NCBI GenBank assembly: GCA_026421245.1
Contig: JAPKDJ010000023.1
Location: 1 to 57,189, forward strand
Origin: Akkermansiaceae bacterium
Lineage (GTDB): Bacteria > Verrucomicrobiota > Verrucomicrobiia > Verrucomicrobiales > Akkermansiaceae
Direction of reading: 5' to 3'
Length of the DNA stretch: 57,189 nucleotides
Below the pieces are notes generated by a model. The model was given only the letters and a program-made list of their open reading frames with translations. It did not search any database and was not told where the DNA came from. The translations under genes were made by a program, and so were the position numbers. Shown in pieces: positions 18,197 through 27,436 of the stretch (position 1 is the first letter of the stretch; each line of letters begins with the position of its first letter).

Positions 18197-18925
18197 TCAA
18201 ACCAACAAGAGATCTCGGAGCTCGCTAATGTGGGAAATCCTCTGATCTGGATCATGATCACCCGGCTTGGGCTCGAAGCGCTCGTAAGGAACGTGTTCCG
18301 TGGTGAGAATCGACTTCATCCCTATACTCTTGGAGCCCTGGACATCAGCAAGCCAGTTATCGCCAACGTAAATGCACTCAGCCGGCTCACTCTTCAATTG
18401 CTCCAACAACTCACGATACGGTCGCGGGTCCGGCTTTACCCAGCCAACCTCACCCGAAACAACAATTGCGTCGAAGTGCGCGGTCATCCCCAGCTTCCCA
18501 ATGCCATCCCGGATGGAACGACCACAGGGGAAATTGGAGAGTAAAGCGAGGCGGTAGCGTTCACTCAAAGCACCCAGAAGTGGCAGGATCTCATCCGCTA
18601 ATTCGATAATATCCACGAATACCCGGTAGCGTTCCTCAGCGAGTTCCCCAACCTGCTCATCGGTTGCAGTGACTGGAAAGATTCCTTCGATGAGCTCCCG
18701 ACAACACTCCTCCACATCATTCTCCCGGTAGTGGTCGTGATAAGGGGCCACGATCTGGCGATCCCGGATCTCTTTCAACTTGGTCGCGTCGCAACTTCCA
18801 AACATATCGACGAGTTTCGTCGTAAGCCGCTCATACTGCATTGCAATCTGTCTCGGCCCGAATTCAATCAGGGTGTTTCCCAGATCAAAACAAACCACCT
18901 TTGTCCCACCAAATTCCGCGCTCAT
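18197..18925 (-). CDS. HAD-superfamily hydrolase
   Basis: The 242-residue protein has the HAD motifs in order: motif I VVCFDLGNTLIEFG with nucleophile Asp14, motif II LALLSNFP near 120, the Lys motif around GWVKPDPRPY, and motif IV YVGDNWLADVQGSKSIGM. In motif I the usual second Asp (DxD) is Gly (D-L-G-N-T), a variant seen in a subset of HADs. The helical cap between motifs I and II fits subclass I phosphatases such as YjjG-like enzymes. The substrate cannot be told. The ATG at 18925 was chosen over one 25 codons upstream because it starts just before motif I. No signal peptide; cytosolic. A terminator follows. Confidence 0.85.
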   Translation of the reverse strand: MSAEFGGTKVVCFDLGNTLIEFGPRQIAMQYERLTTKLVDMFGSCDATKLKEIRDRQIVAPYHDHYRENDVEECCRELIEGIFPVTATDEQVGELAEERYRVFVDIIELADEILPLLGALSERYRLALLSNFPCGRSIRDGIGKLGMTAHFDAIVVSGEVGWVKPDPRPYRELLEQLKSEPAECIYVGDNWLADVQGSKSIGMKSILTTEHVPYERFEPKPGDHDPDQRISHISELRDLLLV

Positions 18926-19018
18926 TGTGCAACTATATTCCCTGTCTTTCTCTTTCCTGCAAGATCCGTCTGGATCGACTTCATCCTTTGACCATTGCAC
19001 CCCGAATTCAGGAATCCG

Positions 19019-20410
19019 TTACTCGGGAGTGCCCAAATTACCGAGGGGTTCCGATTCAGGATAAACAGGACGTTCCTTCGCCTTGTTACCGCCTTTGAGA
19101 GTTGCCGGCGGTGCGGATTTGAGGACTTTGGCGAGAGTTCTGTGGGCAGGTTGGCCGGATCGGGTTGGGGCAAGGTTGGTCTCTTCTTTGAGATCCCCGG
19201 GGACTTTGTAAAAACGACCGTCGTGGTAGAGCTTGTGGGTTTGAGTGCGGGCAAATTGTGCGCCTTTAAATCTCCCCCAGTAGGGCTGGTAGTGGCAAAA
19301 GACCCAATCGCGCGGGGTGCCTTTTTTCCCCTGGAGTTGGGGGAGGAAGCTCACTCCGTCGATGGGGTCGTCTTTTCCCAATTCGATGCCGGCGACTTGG
19401 GCGAGGGTGGGATAGAAATCGGTGAAATCGATGAGGTCGTTTGAGACCAGGCCTTCCGGACTCCGCCCCTTCCAAGAAGCGACGAAGGGAACGTGAGTGC
19501 CCATGTCGGTGGTGCTCCCTTTCCCTCCTTTGATATTCTGGCCGTCCCAACGGGAGGTGAGGGACACATGGGTTCCGTTGTCGGCAGTGAAGAGGATGAT
19601 GGTGTTCTCAAGTTGGCCGAGGTCATCGACCTGCTTGACGATCTTGCCCACCATTTTGTCGAGGTATTGCACCATGGCGACGAAGTTGGCTTTACGGGCC
19701 GCCTTGTCCTTGGGCTGCTTGTTAGCGTCGTGGGTCCGGGGTCGGTCGCCGATGGTATCAGGCGTGGGGACGAAGGGATCGTGAACAAGAACGGCGGGAT
19801 AATAGACGAAGAACGGATCGTCTTTGTTCCGTTTGATGAAGTCGCAAACAAACTCTGCCATGATGTCGGGCCCATATTGATGATGAGTGTCCTTTTTGGT
19901 CAGAATCTTACCGTTCTGCTCGAGAACTGGACTCCAAAATCGTTCCCCTTTGGACTTGGGCTGAGTCAGCTGCCAGAGACAATACTCGTCAAAGCCCGCC
20001 TTGAGCGGTCGGGTCGCATCCTGATTTCCGGGAGCATTGTGGCTCAGGCCATTCAGCTGCCATTTCCCCGCGATGGCAGTCTTGTATCCGGCCGACTTTA
20101 GGAGTTGCGCGAAGGTTTTTTCTTCCGGATTCAGGTATCCAAAATGAGTATAGTTCCGGAAGTTGTATTTTCCGGTCATCAGCTTGACCCGGGATGTCGT
20201 GCAGATGGGAGTGGAATAACAATGGTTAAAACGAATGCCCTTGGCAGCGAGAGCATCGATATTGGGCGTTTTGTAATCCTCCCCGCCATAGCAGGAAAAG
20301 CACTCCCATGAGACATCATCGGCCATGATCAGAATGATGTTGGGTTTCTTCTCAGCAAGGAGGGAACACGTGCTGTGAAGAACCAGAGCGAGAACTGAAA
20401 GAACCTTCAT
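19019..20410 (-). CDS. secreted sulfatase with a CTTSR active-site motif
   Basis: The 463-residue protein has a signal peptide (MKVLSVLALVLHSTCSLLA) and the S1 sulfatase fold: PNIILIMADDVSWECFSCYG (23-42), GKWQLNGLSHN, FVYYPAVLVHDPFVPTP and FTADNGTHVSLTSR. The formylglycine site is ICTTSRVKLMTG with Cys70; the usual Pro two residues after Cys is Thr. GKWQL rather than GKWHL is shared with the sulfatase at 43365-44747, which also has the same WQL and YKTP context, suggesting one subfamily. Length is normal. It is divergent from the three-sulfatase run that starts at 20542 across 131 bases. Confidence 0.9.
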   Translation of the reverse strand: MKVLSVLALVLHSTCSLLAEKKPNIILIMADDVSWECFSCYGGEDYKTPNIDALAAKGIRFNHCYSTPICTTSRVKLMTGKYNFRNYTHFGYLNPEEKTFAQLLKSAGYKTAIAGKWQLNGLSHNAPGNQDATRPLKAGFDEYCLWQLTQPKSKGERFWSPVLEQNGKILTKKDTHHQYGPDIMAEFVCDFIKRNKDDPFFVYYPAVLVHDPFVPTPDTIGDRPRTHDANKQPKDKAARKANFVAMVQYLDKMVGKIVKQVDDLGQLENTIILFTADNGTHVSLTSRWDGQNIKGGKGSTTDMGTHVPFVASWKGRSPEGLVSNDLIDFTDFYPTLAQVAGIELGKDDPIDGVSFLPQLQGKKGTPRDWVFCHYQPYWGRFKGAQFARTQTHKLYHDGRFYKVPGDLKEETNLAPTRSGQPAHRTLAKVLKSAPPATLKGGNKAKERPVYPESEPLGNLGTPE

Positions 20411-20541
20411 AGAACGACCCTATCGTGGAACAGATTCCAGAAAACAAAGAAAGCCCGGCAGATCTCTATTCTTTTCTTTAGAAGAAACTTCAGTTGTCCT
20501 GCGTATGAAAATTTCGCAAATCAACCACACCTCACCTGTTC

Positions 20542-21987
20542 ATGAAACACCGCTTCCTTCTCTTCTTAATCTCGTTTTCACTCCCCTTGACAGCTTCGGC
20601 AGCCGACAAACCAAACATTCTCTGGATTTTCTGCGAAGACCTCTCCCCTTGGATGGGATCCTACGGCTTCCCCGTGAATGCCGGCAAGACCCCCACGCTC
20701 GACAAACTCAGCTCAAACGGAGTCCGGTTCTCCCGATGCTACGTTCCCGCACCTGTGTGCTCGGCATGTCGCTCGGCGATGATTACCGGTGTCTATCAAA
20801 CCACCACCGGGACCCACCAACATCGTTCCTCACGCAGTCCTGAGGCAGCAATCCATTTGCCGAAAGGAATCAAGACCCTTCCTGAAATCTTCATAGAGCA
20901 CGGCTATGCCACCTTTAACAAAGGAAAAGACGACTACAACTTCATCTATAACCGCAACGAACATTACACCGCCGGAAACCCAAAACCAGCGCCCGGCCAG
21001 AAAAAGGGATTCTACGGCAAGAAAGGAAAAGCGGATTGGACTGCGGTTCAAAAAGGAAAGCCATGGTTCGGCCAAATCCAACTTGGAGGAGGTAAAACCA
21101 ATACCAGAAAACTGAAGGACAAGGTCGATCCTGCCACGATGAAAGTGCCGCCCTACTTCCCTAATGAGGAAATCTTCCGGAATGAATGGGCACACCACTA
21201 TGACACCGTTCGTGTGACCGATGGCCATGTGAAGCAAATCATGGATCGCCTTAAAGAAGACGGCCTATTGGACAATACCATCGTCTTTTTCTTCTCCGAT
21301 CACGGAAACAATCACTCACTCCGACACAAGCAGTTTTGTTACGAAGGAGGTGTCCACGTTCCCCTCATCATCTCCGGTCCCGGCATTCCCACGAACAAGG
21401 TCCGTCAGGAATTGACCAACACTCTCGACATCTCCGCCACCACTCTCGCCCTGGCAGGAATCGAACTCCCCGGCTATCTCCACGGGCAGGATCTCTTCGG
21501 TGAGAACTACAAGCAACGCGATCACATCATCTCAGCCCGTGATCGCTGCGACTACACCATCGACCGGATTCGCACGGTGAGGACCGAGAAGTTTCGCTAC
21601 CTCCGGAACTTCCTCACCGATCGCATTCTTCTCCAGGCCCAATACCGAGATGGCCAGGCCCAGACGAAACGCCTGCGCGAACTCCATACCAAAGGTGAAC
21701 TTGGTGAGATTCCCGAACAGGCTTTCTTTGGAAAGCGCCCGTCTGAAGAACTCTACGACATGCAAAAAGATCCTCATCAGGTCAACAACCTCGCCGACGA
21801 TCCGAAGTTCGCCGAGGAGCTCAAACGTCACCGCAATCTCCTCACCACCTGGATCAAGGAGACCGGCGACAAAGGAGAGCAACCCGAATCAGAAAAAAAC
21901 CTACAGGCCATCTATAAGCGTTGGGGCAACAAGTGCGTGAATCCCGAATTTGATGTCTTCAAAAAGGAGAGCATCAAGACGAAATAA
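20542..21987 (+). CDS. secreted sulfatase with a CSACR active-site motif (heparan N-sulfatase-like)
   Basis: The 481-residue protein has a signal peptide (MKHRFLLFLISFSLPLTASA) and the sulfatase fold: PNILWIFCEDLSPWMGSYG, FIEHGYATFNKGKDDYN, FFFSDHGNNHSLRHKQFCYE and GGVHVPLIISGPG. The site that should be converted to formylglycine is PVCSACRSAMITG, with Cys73; both Pro (to Ala) and Ser (to Cys) of CxPSR differ. General layout (E-D-L-S-P start, DHGNNHS) fits the N-sulfoglucosamine-sulfohydrolase-like branch. It is the first of three sulfatase genes on this strand, with a 12-base gap to the next. Confidence 0.9.
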   Translation: MKHRFLLFLISFSLPLTASAADKPNILWIFCEDLSPWMGSYGFPVNAGKTPTLDKLSSNGVRFSRCYVPAPVCSACRSAMITGVYQTTTGTHQHRSSRSPEAAIHLPKGIKTLPEIFIEHGYATFNKGKDDYNFIYNRNEHYTAGNPKPAPGQKKGFYGKKGKADWTAVQKGKPWFGQIQLGGGKTNTRKLKDKVDPATMKVPPYFPNEEIFRNEWAHHYDTVRVTDGHVKQIMDRLKEDGLLDNTIVFFFSDHGNNHSLRHKQFCYEGGVHVPLIISGPGIPTNKVRQELTNTLDISATTLALAGIELPGYLHGQDLFGENYKQRDHIISARDRCDYTIDRIRTVRTEKFRYLRNFLTDRILLQAQYRDGQAQTKRLRELHTKGELGEIPEQAFFGKRPSEELYDMQKDPHQVNNLADDPKFAEELKRHRNLLTTWIKETGDKGEQPESEKNLQAIYKRWGNKCVNPEFDVFKKESIKTK

Positions 21988-21999
21988 CCTTCTCATTCA

Positions 22000-23394
22000 A
22001 TGATCAGAATCATCCAGGCGATCTGCCTGGGAGTCCTATCCTCCGCGCCCGTTCAAGGGGCTCATGAGAAGGACTCCCGCCCGCCCAACGTCCTGATGAT
22101 CTGCATCGACGACCTGAATGACTGGGTCGGCTTTCTTGGAGGACACCCCGATGTCAAAACTCCGCACATGGATCGCCTTGCCGAGCAGGGTCGGAATTTT
22201 GCGAACGCCCATTGCGTGGTGCCCGTGTGCTCGCCGTCGCGGGTGAGCGTGATGTCGGGCCTGCACGCCACGACTCATGGTTCCTACGATTTGGGACCTT
22301 CCTATCAGACTATCAAGCGACTCAAGGACGCCCCTTGTATGCAGGCTTACTTCAAAGAGCAGGGATATCGCACCCTCTCCGGAGGGAAAATTCTTCATCA
22401 TGGTTTTAACGGCTCTCTCAAGGACGCCATCGACGTGAATCTCGGGGGCTACGGAGGGCCACGGCCCAAGAAACAAATGAACTGGCCCGGAGGAGGATGG
22501 GACTGGGGTGCCTTTCCTGAATCGGATGATGAGATGACCGACTTCAAGCTCGCCAAGAATGCGGCGGCGGCTTTGAAGGAGAAACACGATCAGCCCTTCT
22601 TCATGTCGGTCGGAATTTTTCGTCCTCATGTTCCCATGTTTGTTCCGCAAAAATGGTTCGACCTCTACGACCGAAAAAAGATCGCTTTGCCAAAAGCACC
22701 CCTCGCCGACCTCACTGATCTTCCGCCAAACTTCAACCGACGACTCAATATCGAACCGACCCATGCTGAGGTGCAGGAGAAGGGCGATTGGCGGGGAATG
22801 GTGCATGCCTATCTCGCGTGCGTGAGCTTTGCCGACATGTGCGTGGGCGCCGTGCTCGATGGTTTAAACGAGGGTCCTAACAAAGAAAGCACCATCATCG
22901 TGCTTTGGAGCGATCATGGATTTCATCTCGGCGAGAAGCAGCATTGGGCGAAGCGGACGCTTTGGGAGGAGTCGACCCGGACGCCGTTCATCATCGCCGG
23001 ACCCGGGATTGAAAAAGGAGGTGACTGTCGAGAAGCGGTGAGCTTGCTCGACATTTACCCCACCCTGATCGATCTCTGTGGATTGCCGAAAAGAAAGGAA
23101 CTCGACGGGCTCAGTCTGATGCCTCAGCTGAAAAACGCAAAGGCAGCTCGCAAGGAACCGGTGATTTCAACAAGCTACTATGAGAATCACGCCATTCGCA
23201 CCAAAGACTGGCGCTACATTCGCTACGCCGATGGAGCAGAGGAACTTTACGACCATCGAAACGACCCTGATGAGTTCACCAATCTCGCGAAGCATCCCAA
23301 CCATCGCGAGATGAAACAATCACTCGCAAAGTGGCTGCCGAAAGACGCCGCACCCGAAGTCAAAAAGCCTGGCGATCAAAGGAAGCGCAAGTGA
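22000..23394 (+). CDS. secreted sulfatase, iduronate-2-sulfatase-like
   Basis: The 464-residue product has a signal peptide ending near VQGAH. Markers are PNVLMICIDDLNDWVGFLGG (29-48), VCSPSRVSVMSG with Cys77, GKILHHGF, FRPHVPMFVPQKWFDLYD, and SDHGFHLGEKQHWAKRTLWE. The last two blocks and the IDDLNDW start are characteristic of iduronate-2-sulfatase-type enzymes, the same type as both halves of the tandem sulfatase at 6256-9192. The C-terminal EELYDHRNDPDEFTNLA is the usual S1 ending. Second gene in the plus-strand sulfatase run. Confidence 0.92.
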   Translation: MIRIIQAICLGVLSSAPVQGAHEKDSRPPNVLMICIDDLNDWVGFLGGHPDVKTPHMDRLAEQGRNFANAHCVVPVCSPSRVSVMSGLHATTHGSYDLGPSYQTIKRLKDAPCMQAYFKEQGYRTLSGGKILHHGFNGSLKDAIDVNLGGYGGPRPKKQMNWPGGGWDWGAFPESDDEMTDFKLAKNAAAALKEKHDQPFFMSVGIFRPHVPMFVPQKWFDLYDRKKIALPKAPLADLTDLPPNFNRRLNIEPTHAEVQEKGDWRGMVHAYLACVSFADMCVGAVLDGLNEGPNKESTIIVLWSDHGFHLGEKQHWAKRTLWEESTRTPFIIAGPGIEKGGDCREAVSLLDIYPTLIDLCGLPKRKELDGLSLMPQLKNAKAARKEPVISTSYYENHAIRTKDWRYIRYADGAEELYDHRNDPDEFTNLAKHPNHREMKQSLAKWLPKDAAPEVKKPGDQRKRK

Positions 23395-23465
23395 CAGGAC
23401 TCCGATCTGTCACCTTGTCACCTCCAACTTCAAGCCATAGCCTCCTTGGTCACGCTCGAATCGCA

Positions 23466-24875
23466 ATGAAGATCCTTCGGTTTATCCTTCCCCTCCTCTC
23501 TCTCGTTCCGATATCCACCTCAGGAACGGAACGCCCCAATATTATTCTCATCATGACCGACGATCAGGGCTGGGGCGATGTTGGTTACAATGGCCATCCT
23601 CATCTCAAAACACCGCACCTTGACCAGATGCATGCGGAGGGAGTGACCTTCACCCGCTTCTACGCAGCGGCTGCAATGTGCTCGCCCACACGAGGCAGCT
23701 GTTACACCGGGAGGAACCCCTATCGCTATGGAATCACTTTTGCGATGGCAGGGATGTTGGAGCCGGCGGAAATCCCGATCACCTCCGTTCTAAAAAAGGC
23801 AGGCTACACCACCGGGCATTTTGGCAAATGGCATCTCGGCACCCTTTCAAAAGAGAAAGGGGATCAGAAACGTTGGGGCACCTTTGCAAAAGAGCCCGAG
23901 CGCTACTACTGCCCGCCTTGGGAACGCGATGTTGACGTTTCTTTTGTCACCGAGTCGAAAGTGCCGACCTGGGATCCACTCATGGATCCAGGACCGATTG
24001 GCAAGAAGAAGGCCAAGAGGCCACCAAAGCCAGGCAAGGCTTACGGGAACGACTACTTTTCCGGACCAGGTCAGACGATAACGGAGAACACAAAGGGCGA
24101 CGACTCGCGCGTCCTGATGGACCGGGCCCTGCCCTTCATTCAGGATGCCGTTAAGAAAGAGTCCCCGTTTTTTGCAGCAGTCTGGTTTCATACTCCGCAC
24201 TCCCCTGTTGTGGGTGGACCCAAGTATCGCGAAATGTATCAAGATCAACCCGAAGCGGCGCAACATTATTACGCCTGTCTCACCGCGATGGATGAACAAG
24301 TGGGCCGCTTGCGCGCTGAGCTAAAATCACTCGGCATCGCGGAAAACACCATGATTTGGTTTTGTTCCGACAATGGTCCGGCACGCCAGGGATCGCCCCG
24401 CCATGTCGGGACGGCGAAGAACCTGAAAGGATACAAGCTCTCGATTAACGAAGGTGGCATCCGCGTCCCCGGTCTTCTCGTTTGGCCATCAAAGGTCAAA
24501 GAACCCCGCATGGTGAGCGCCCCTTGTTTTACTTCGGACTACTTCCCTACCATCGTTGCGGCACTTGGAATCAAACTCCCAAGCGATCGGATTTATGATG
24601 GCGTGAACCTGCTTCCGTTTGTCACGGGCGAACAAACCGAGCGGAAGAAGCCACTTGGATTTCTAAACAACGACGGCAAGGAATCGGCCTGGATGGAAGA
24701 ACGATACAAACTCATCTCCCACAAGAAAGGCCTGGAACTCTACGACCTCGTTGAGGATCCCGGAGAATCGAAGAACCTCAGCACAGAGAAGCCGGAGACC
24801 GCCAAACGAATGGAGATCGAATTGGCGAAATGGAAAGACGGAGTGATGGAGGAACTCGGCAAAGTTCCCAAGTAG
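23466..24875 (+). CDS. secreted arylsulfatase-type sulfatase
   Basis: The 469-residue protein has a signal peptide (MKILRFILPLLSLVPISTSG), PNIILIMTDDQGWGDVGYNG (24-43), MCSPTRGSCYTG with Cys72, GKWHLGTL, and FCSDNGPARQGSP. The motif C-S-P-T-R is the Thr variant, normal for S1 enzymes. It carries an insertion around 155-200 rich in Pro and Lys (GKKKAKRPPKPGK). The start at 23466 was chosen because the 45 open codons upstream overlap the previous gene and the signal peptide begins here. Third gene of the plus-strand run, 71 bases after the previous stop. Confidence 0.92.
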   Translation: MKILRFILPLLSLVPISTSGTERPNIILIMTDDQGWGDVGYNGHPHLKTPHLDQMHAEGVTFTRFYAAAAMCSPTRGSCYTGRNPYRYGITFAMAGMLEPAEIPITSVLKKAGYTTGHFGKWHLGTLSKEKGDQKRWGTFAKEPERYYCPPWERDVDVSFVTESKVPTWDPLMDPGPIGKKKAKRPPKPGKAYGNDYFSGPGQTITENTKGDDSRVLMDRALPFIQDAVKKESPFFAAVWFHTPHSPVVGGPKYREMYQDQPEAAQHYYACLTAMDEQVGRLRAELKSLGIAENTMIWFCSDNGPARQGSPRHVGTAKNLKGYKLSINEGGIRVPGLLVWPSKVKEPRMVSAPCFTSDYFPTIVAALGIKLPSDRIYDGVNLLPFVTGEQTERKKPLGFLNNDGKESAWMEERYKLISHKKGLELYDLVEDPGESKNLSTEKPETAKRMEIELAKWKDGVMEELGKVPK

Positions 24876-24907
24876 TTCTTGTGGACCAAAGATAATAGGA
24901 CGCACCC

Positions 24908-25739
24908 CTAGCGCTTATCGGCAGCCGTGATCACCCCGTCTTTGTTGACGTCCACGTTGGAAAACTGGCCCCGGAAGATGTCGAGGTGCTCTTCGCGCGC
25001 GAGCTTGCCATCCTTGTTTTTATCTCCGCCTTTAAAAGCGCCGGGATGAGGAAATTCGGCCGCATCGAGAAACTTGTCACCGGCCTTGTCCGAGGGGTCG
25101 AACTGCGCAGCGCGATAATCGAGAAACTCCTTTGGCGTAATGATTTGGTCACCATTAGTATCCATGTCCTGAACCATTCTAGGAGAAAGGATGGTGATGG
25201 GTTCCGGCTCGGATTCCACCTCGACGAAGTGGTTCGGAGTGTTGCCAAAATTGCTCAGGAAGGAATCGAGTGATTGATCGTAATCGACGTCTGGAACGAT
25301 CCAAAGATTACGGAAAGCAACATCGGTGCCCTTGTGGTCTTGCAAGATCAAGGGCCGTTTCCCGTGACGCTTGTAAGGACGGCCTACTTCTCCGTAGACC
25401 CAAACGTCGTCGTGAATGAGCACTCCGTTGTGGAAAATAGTAGCGCGCAGCGGTTCCTCAATCGACCCGTCATCCGCGAAAATGGGAGCCTTCATGAGAA
25501 GGTCATAGGATTGATAAGAGTATTCTCGTCATTTTTTCAGGAAAGTTACGGGGATCATTTAGAAGCGAGCGAGTCACAAAGATATCGAATTCTCCATAAA
25601 AGGCATATCTTTCGGTGACCCATAGCAGGTAGCGACACCTCCCGATATCGCCCTTCGCCCCAGTGATGGAACAGGCCTGCTCTGCTAGTGATATCAACGA
25701 GCTCGCAAGGAGGAGAAATGAGATGAGGTGATTTTTGAT
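24908..25739 (-). pseudogene. decayed DUF1080 (3-keto-disaccharide hydrolase-like) gene with C-terminal EF-hands
   Basis: The 3' part (to 25495 and a few codons beyond) reads DLLMKAPIFADDGSIEEPL, ATIFHNGVLIHDDVWV, PLILQDHKGTDVAFRNLW, the standard C-terminal half of DUF1080, then two calcium-type EF-hands (DMDTNGDQIITPKEF, DKNKDGKLAREEH) and DVNKDGVITAADKR. Upstream, in another frame, lies KNHLISFLLLASSLISLAEQ, a signal peptide whose start codon is ATC at 25739, followed by RYLLWVTERYAFYGEFDIFV, which resembles part of the DUF1080 N-terminal half. A frameshift near 25515 separates them and the GWK-type beginning of the domain is missing. I infer start-codon loss, an internal deletion and a frameshift. 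It sits 14 bases after the sulfatase at 25754 and was probably in its operon. Confidence 0.7.
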
Positions 25740-25753
25740 GGGGATATCTTGGC

Positions 25754-27136
25754 CTACTTCTTGCGAAGTTCAGAAAAGACATTTCCGACAGGTTCTGTTG
25801 GAAGAGGAGCCTGCCAAGTTTTGATCTCGGCTAGCAAAGCGGCGACGACCTTGGGATTATCCGACTTCAGGTCACGCGATTCAGCGACGTCCATGGCGAT
25901 GTCATAGAGTTCGCTATGTGTAAAATCTTTGTTCGCAACAAGTTTCCATTGATCCTTCACGACGGCCCACGCCACCCAATGGTCGGGTTGACCATTCCGG
26001 GCGGGCCACGGGGAATTCATTTTCCAAAAGAGAGCCTTCTCTCGCGTGGGCATGAGTTTTCCTTTGAGGACTTCAACGATGCTCGTGCCATCGGCCGTAT
26101 AGTTTTCAGGTAGCTCCGCTCCGGCGAGTTGGCAGAAGGTAGGGAGCAGATCGACAGCAGAAATCAGGGACCTTTTATCGACCTTTCCGGCAGGAATTTC
26201 TCCAGGCCAGCGGGCGATGAAAGGGACGCCAATGCCACCTTCGAAGAGAGCTCCCTTGTGACCTTTTCGCCCTCCGGTGATGCCTTTGGCGGCACCAATC
26301 CCCCACCCTGCTCCGGTGGCGGTGTCGTATTGGAGCTTCAACTCGGCCTTGCCTCCGGCACGGGCGGGGCCGTTATCAGAACTAAAGATGACGAGGGTGT
26401 TGTCGGTGATTTTTAAACGATCAAGAGTAGCAAGGACTTGGCCAATCCGGTCGTCGGCATGTGAGAGGACGGAGGCATAGATAGCGTCTTCCGGGCTTTC
26501 CATATCGCGGAAGCGCCACTCGTATTTCGGGACGGTGTGGAAGGGAGTGTGGGGTTCATGGACCCAGAGGTTCACGAAGAAGGGCTTGCCTGCCGCGACG
26601 GATTTTTCGATGAAGGCATTGGTCCGCATGGCATCCTCGTGGACGGGGATTTGCTCGCCAGAGCAGTTGAAGGCACCGTATTCGTCGTAGCCATATTCGG
26701 CAGGCGTGGGCGAGTCGGGGATCATATTGTTGGCGAGGTGCCATTTGCCGTAGTGAGCTGTCACGTAGCCAGCCTTTTGGAGCAGCTTTGGGAGTGTGGT
26801 TACACCGGGATCGAGCCAGTCGGGCATACCGCGTTTGGCATTACTCGGGACCCAAGCGAAATGACCGTCGATGTTATAACGGGCCGGGAAATGTCCGGTC
26901 ATGACGGCGGTGCGGCTGGGCGAGCAGACGCCACTGGCGACGGTGAAGCGGTGGAAGTCGGTGCCTTCTTTGGCGAGGCGGTCAATATTTGGCGTTTTGA
27001 CGTAAGGGTGACCGTGGCAGGAGAGATCACCCCAGCCCCAATCATCGGCAAAGATGAAGAGGATATTGGGCTTCTCCGCTGCGAACAGTGAATTAGAACT
27101 TTGAAGGAAGAGAATGAAGGCGAGGAAGAGTTTCAT
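25754..27136 (-). CDS. secreted arylsulfatase-type sulfatase
   Basis: The 460-residue protein has a signal peptide (MKLFLAFILFLQSSNSLFAA), PNILFIFADDWGWGDLSCHG (23-42), VCSPSRTAVMTG with Cys71, GKWHLANNM, NLWVHEPHTPFH, and FSSDNGPARAGGKAE. GGRKGHKGALFEGGIGVPFI is the usual C-terminal half of S1 arylsulfatases. It is the probable upstream partner of the decayed DUF1080 gene on the same strand. Confidence 0.92.
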   Translation of the reverse strand: MKLFLAFILFLQSSNSLFAAEKPNILFIFADDWGWGDLSCHGHPYVKTPNIDRLAKEGTDFHRFTVASGVCSPSRTAVMTGHFPARYNIDGHFAWVPSNAKRGMPDWLDPGVTTLPKLLQKAGYVTAHYGKWHLANNMIPDSPTPAEYGYDEYGAFNCSGEQIPVHEDAMRTNAFIEKSVAAGKPFFVNLWVHEPHTPFHTVPKYEWRFRDMESPEDAIYASVLSHADDRIGQVLATLDRLKITDNTLVIFSSDNGPARAGGKAELKLQYDTATGAGWGIGAAKGITGGRKGHKGALFEGGIGVPFIARWPGEIPAGKVDKRSLISAVDLLPTFCQLAGAELPENYTADGTSIVEVLKGKLMPTREKALFWKMNSPWPARNGQPDHWVAWAVVKDQWKLVANKDFTHSELYDIAMDVAESRDLKSDNPKVVAALLAEIKTWQAPLPTEPVGNVFSELRKK

Positions 27137-27436
27137 GGTGATGATGGTTTCACGTAGAGGAGCGAAGGTGCAGAGATTAATTTCGAGAAAGGCTTTCTCA
27201 CTGAGAACACTCCGGCACGGTCTTTCAGTTGCCGAATTTTGTTGGGAATAGCTGTGCTCCTTATTTCTTTTTGAAGGGTGGGCGGAGGAAGAACCGGCGG
27301 GTGGTGGAGTTGGTGTGGAAAGACATGGAGGCCGCAGAATTCCGAAAGAGGATGCAATCTACACTCGACTGTTGTTTGTCCTATCGAGCATTCTATCCCG
27401 CGAATACGTGAGGACTTCGAACTCTGGAACCCATCT
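27137..27436. other. intergenic gap, no gene seen
   Basis: Between the sulfatase start and the ThuA stop on the minus strand. Short frames here have no recognisable features, and I see no terminator, repeat or RNA gene. Confidence 0.5.
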
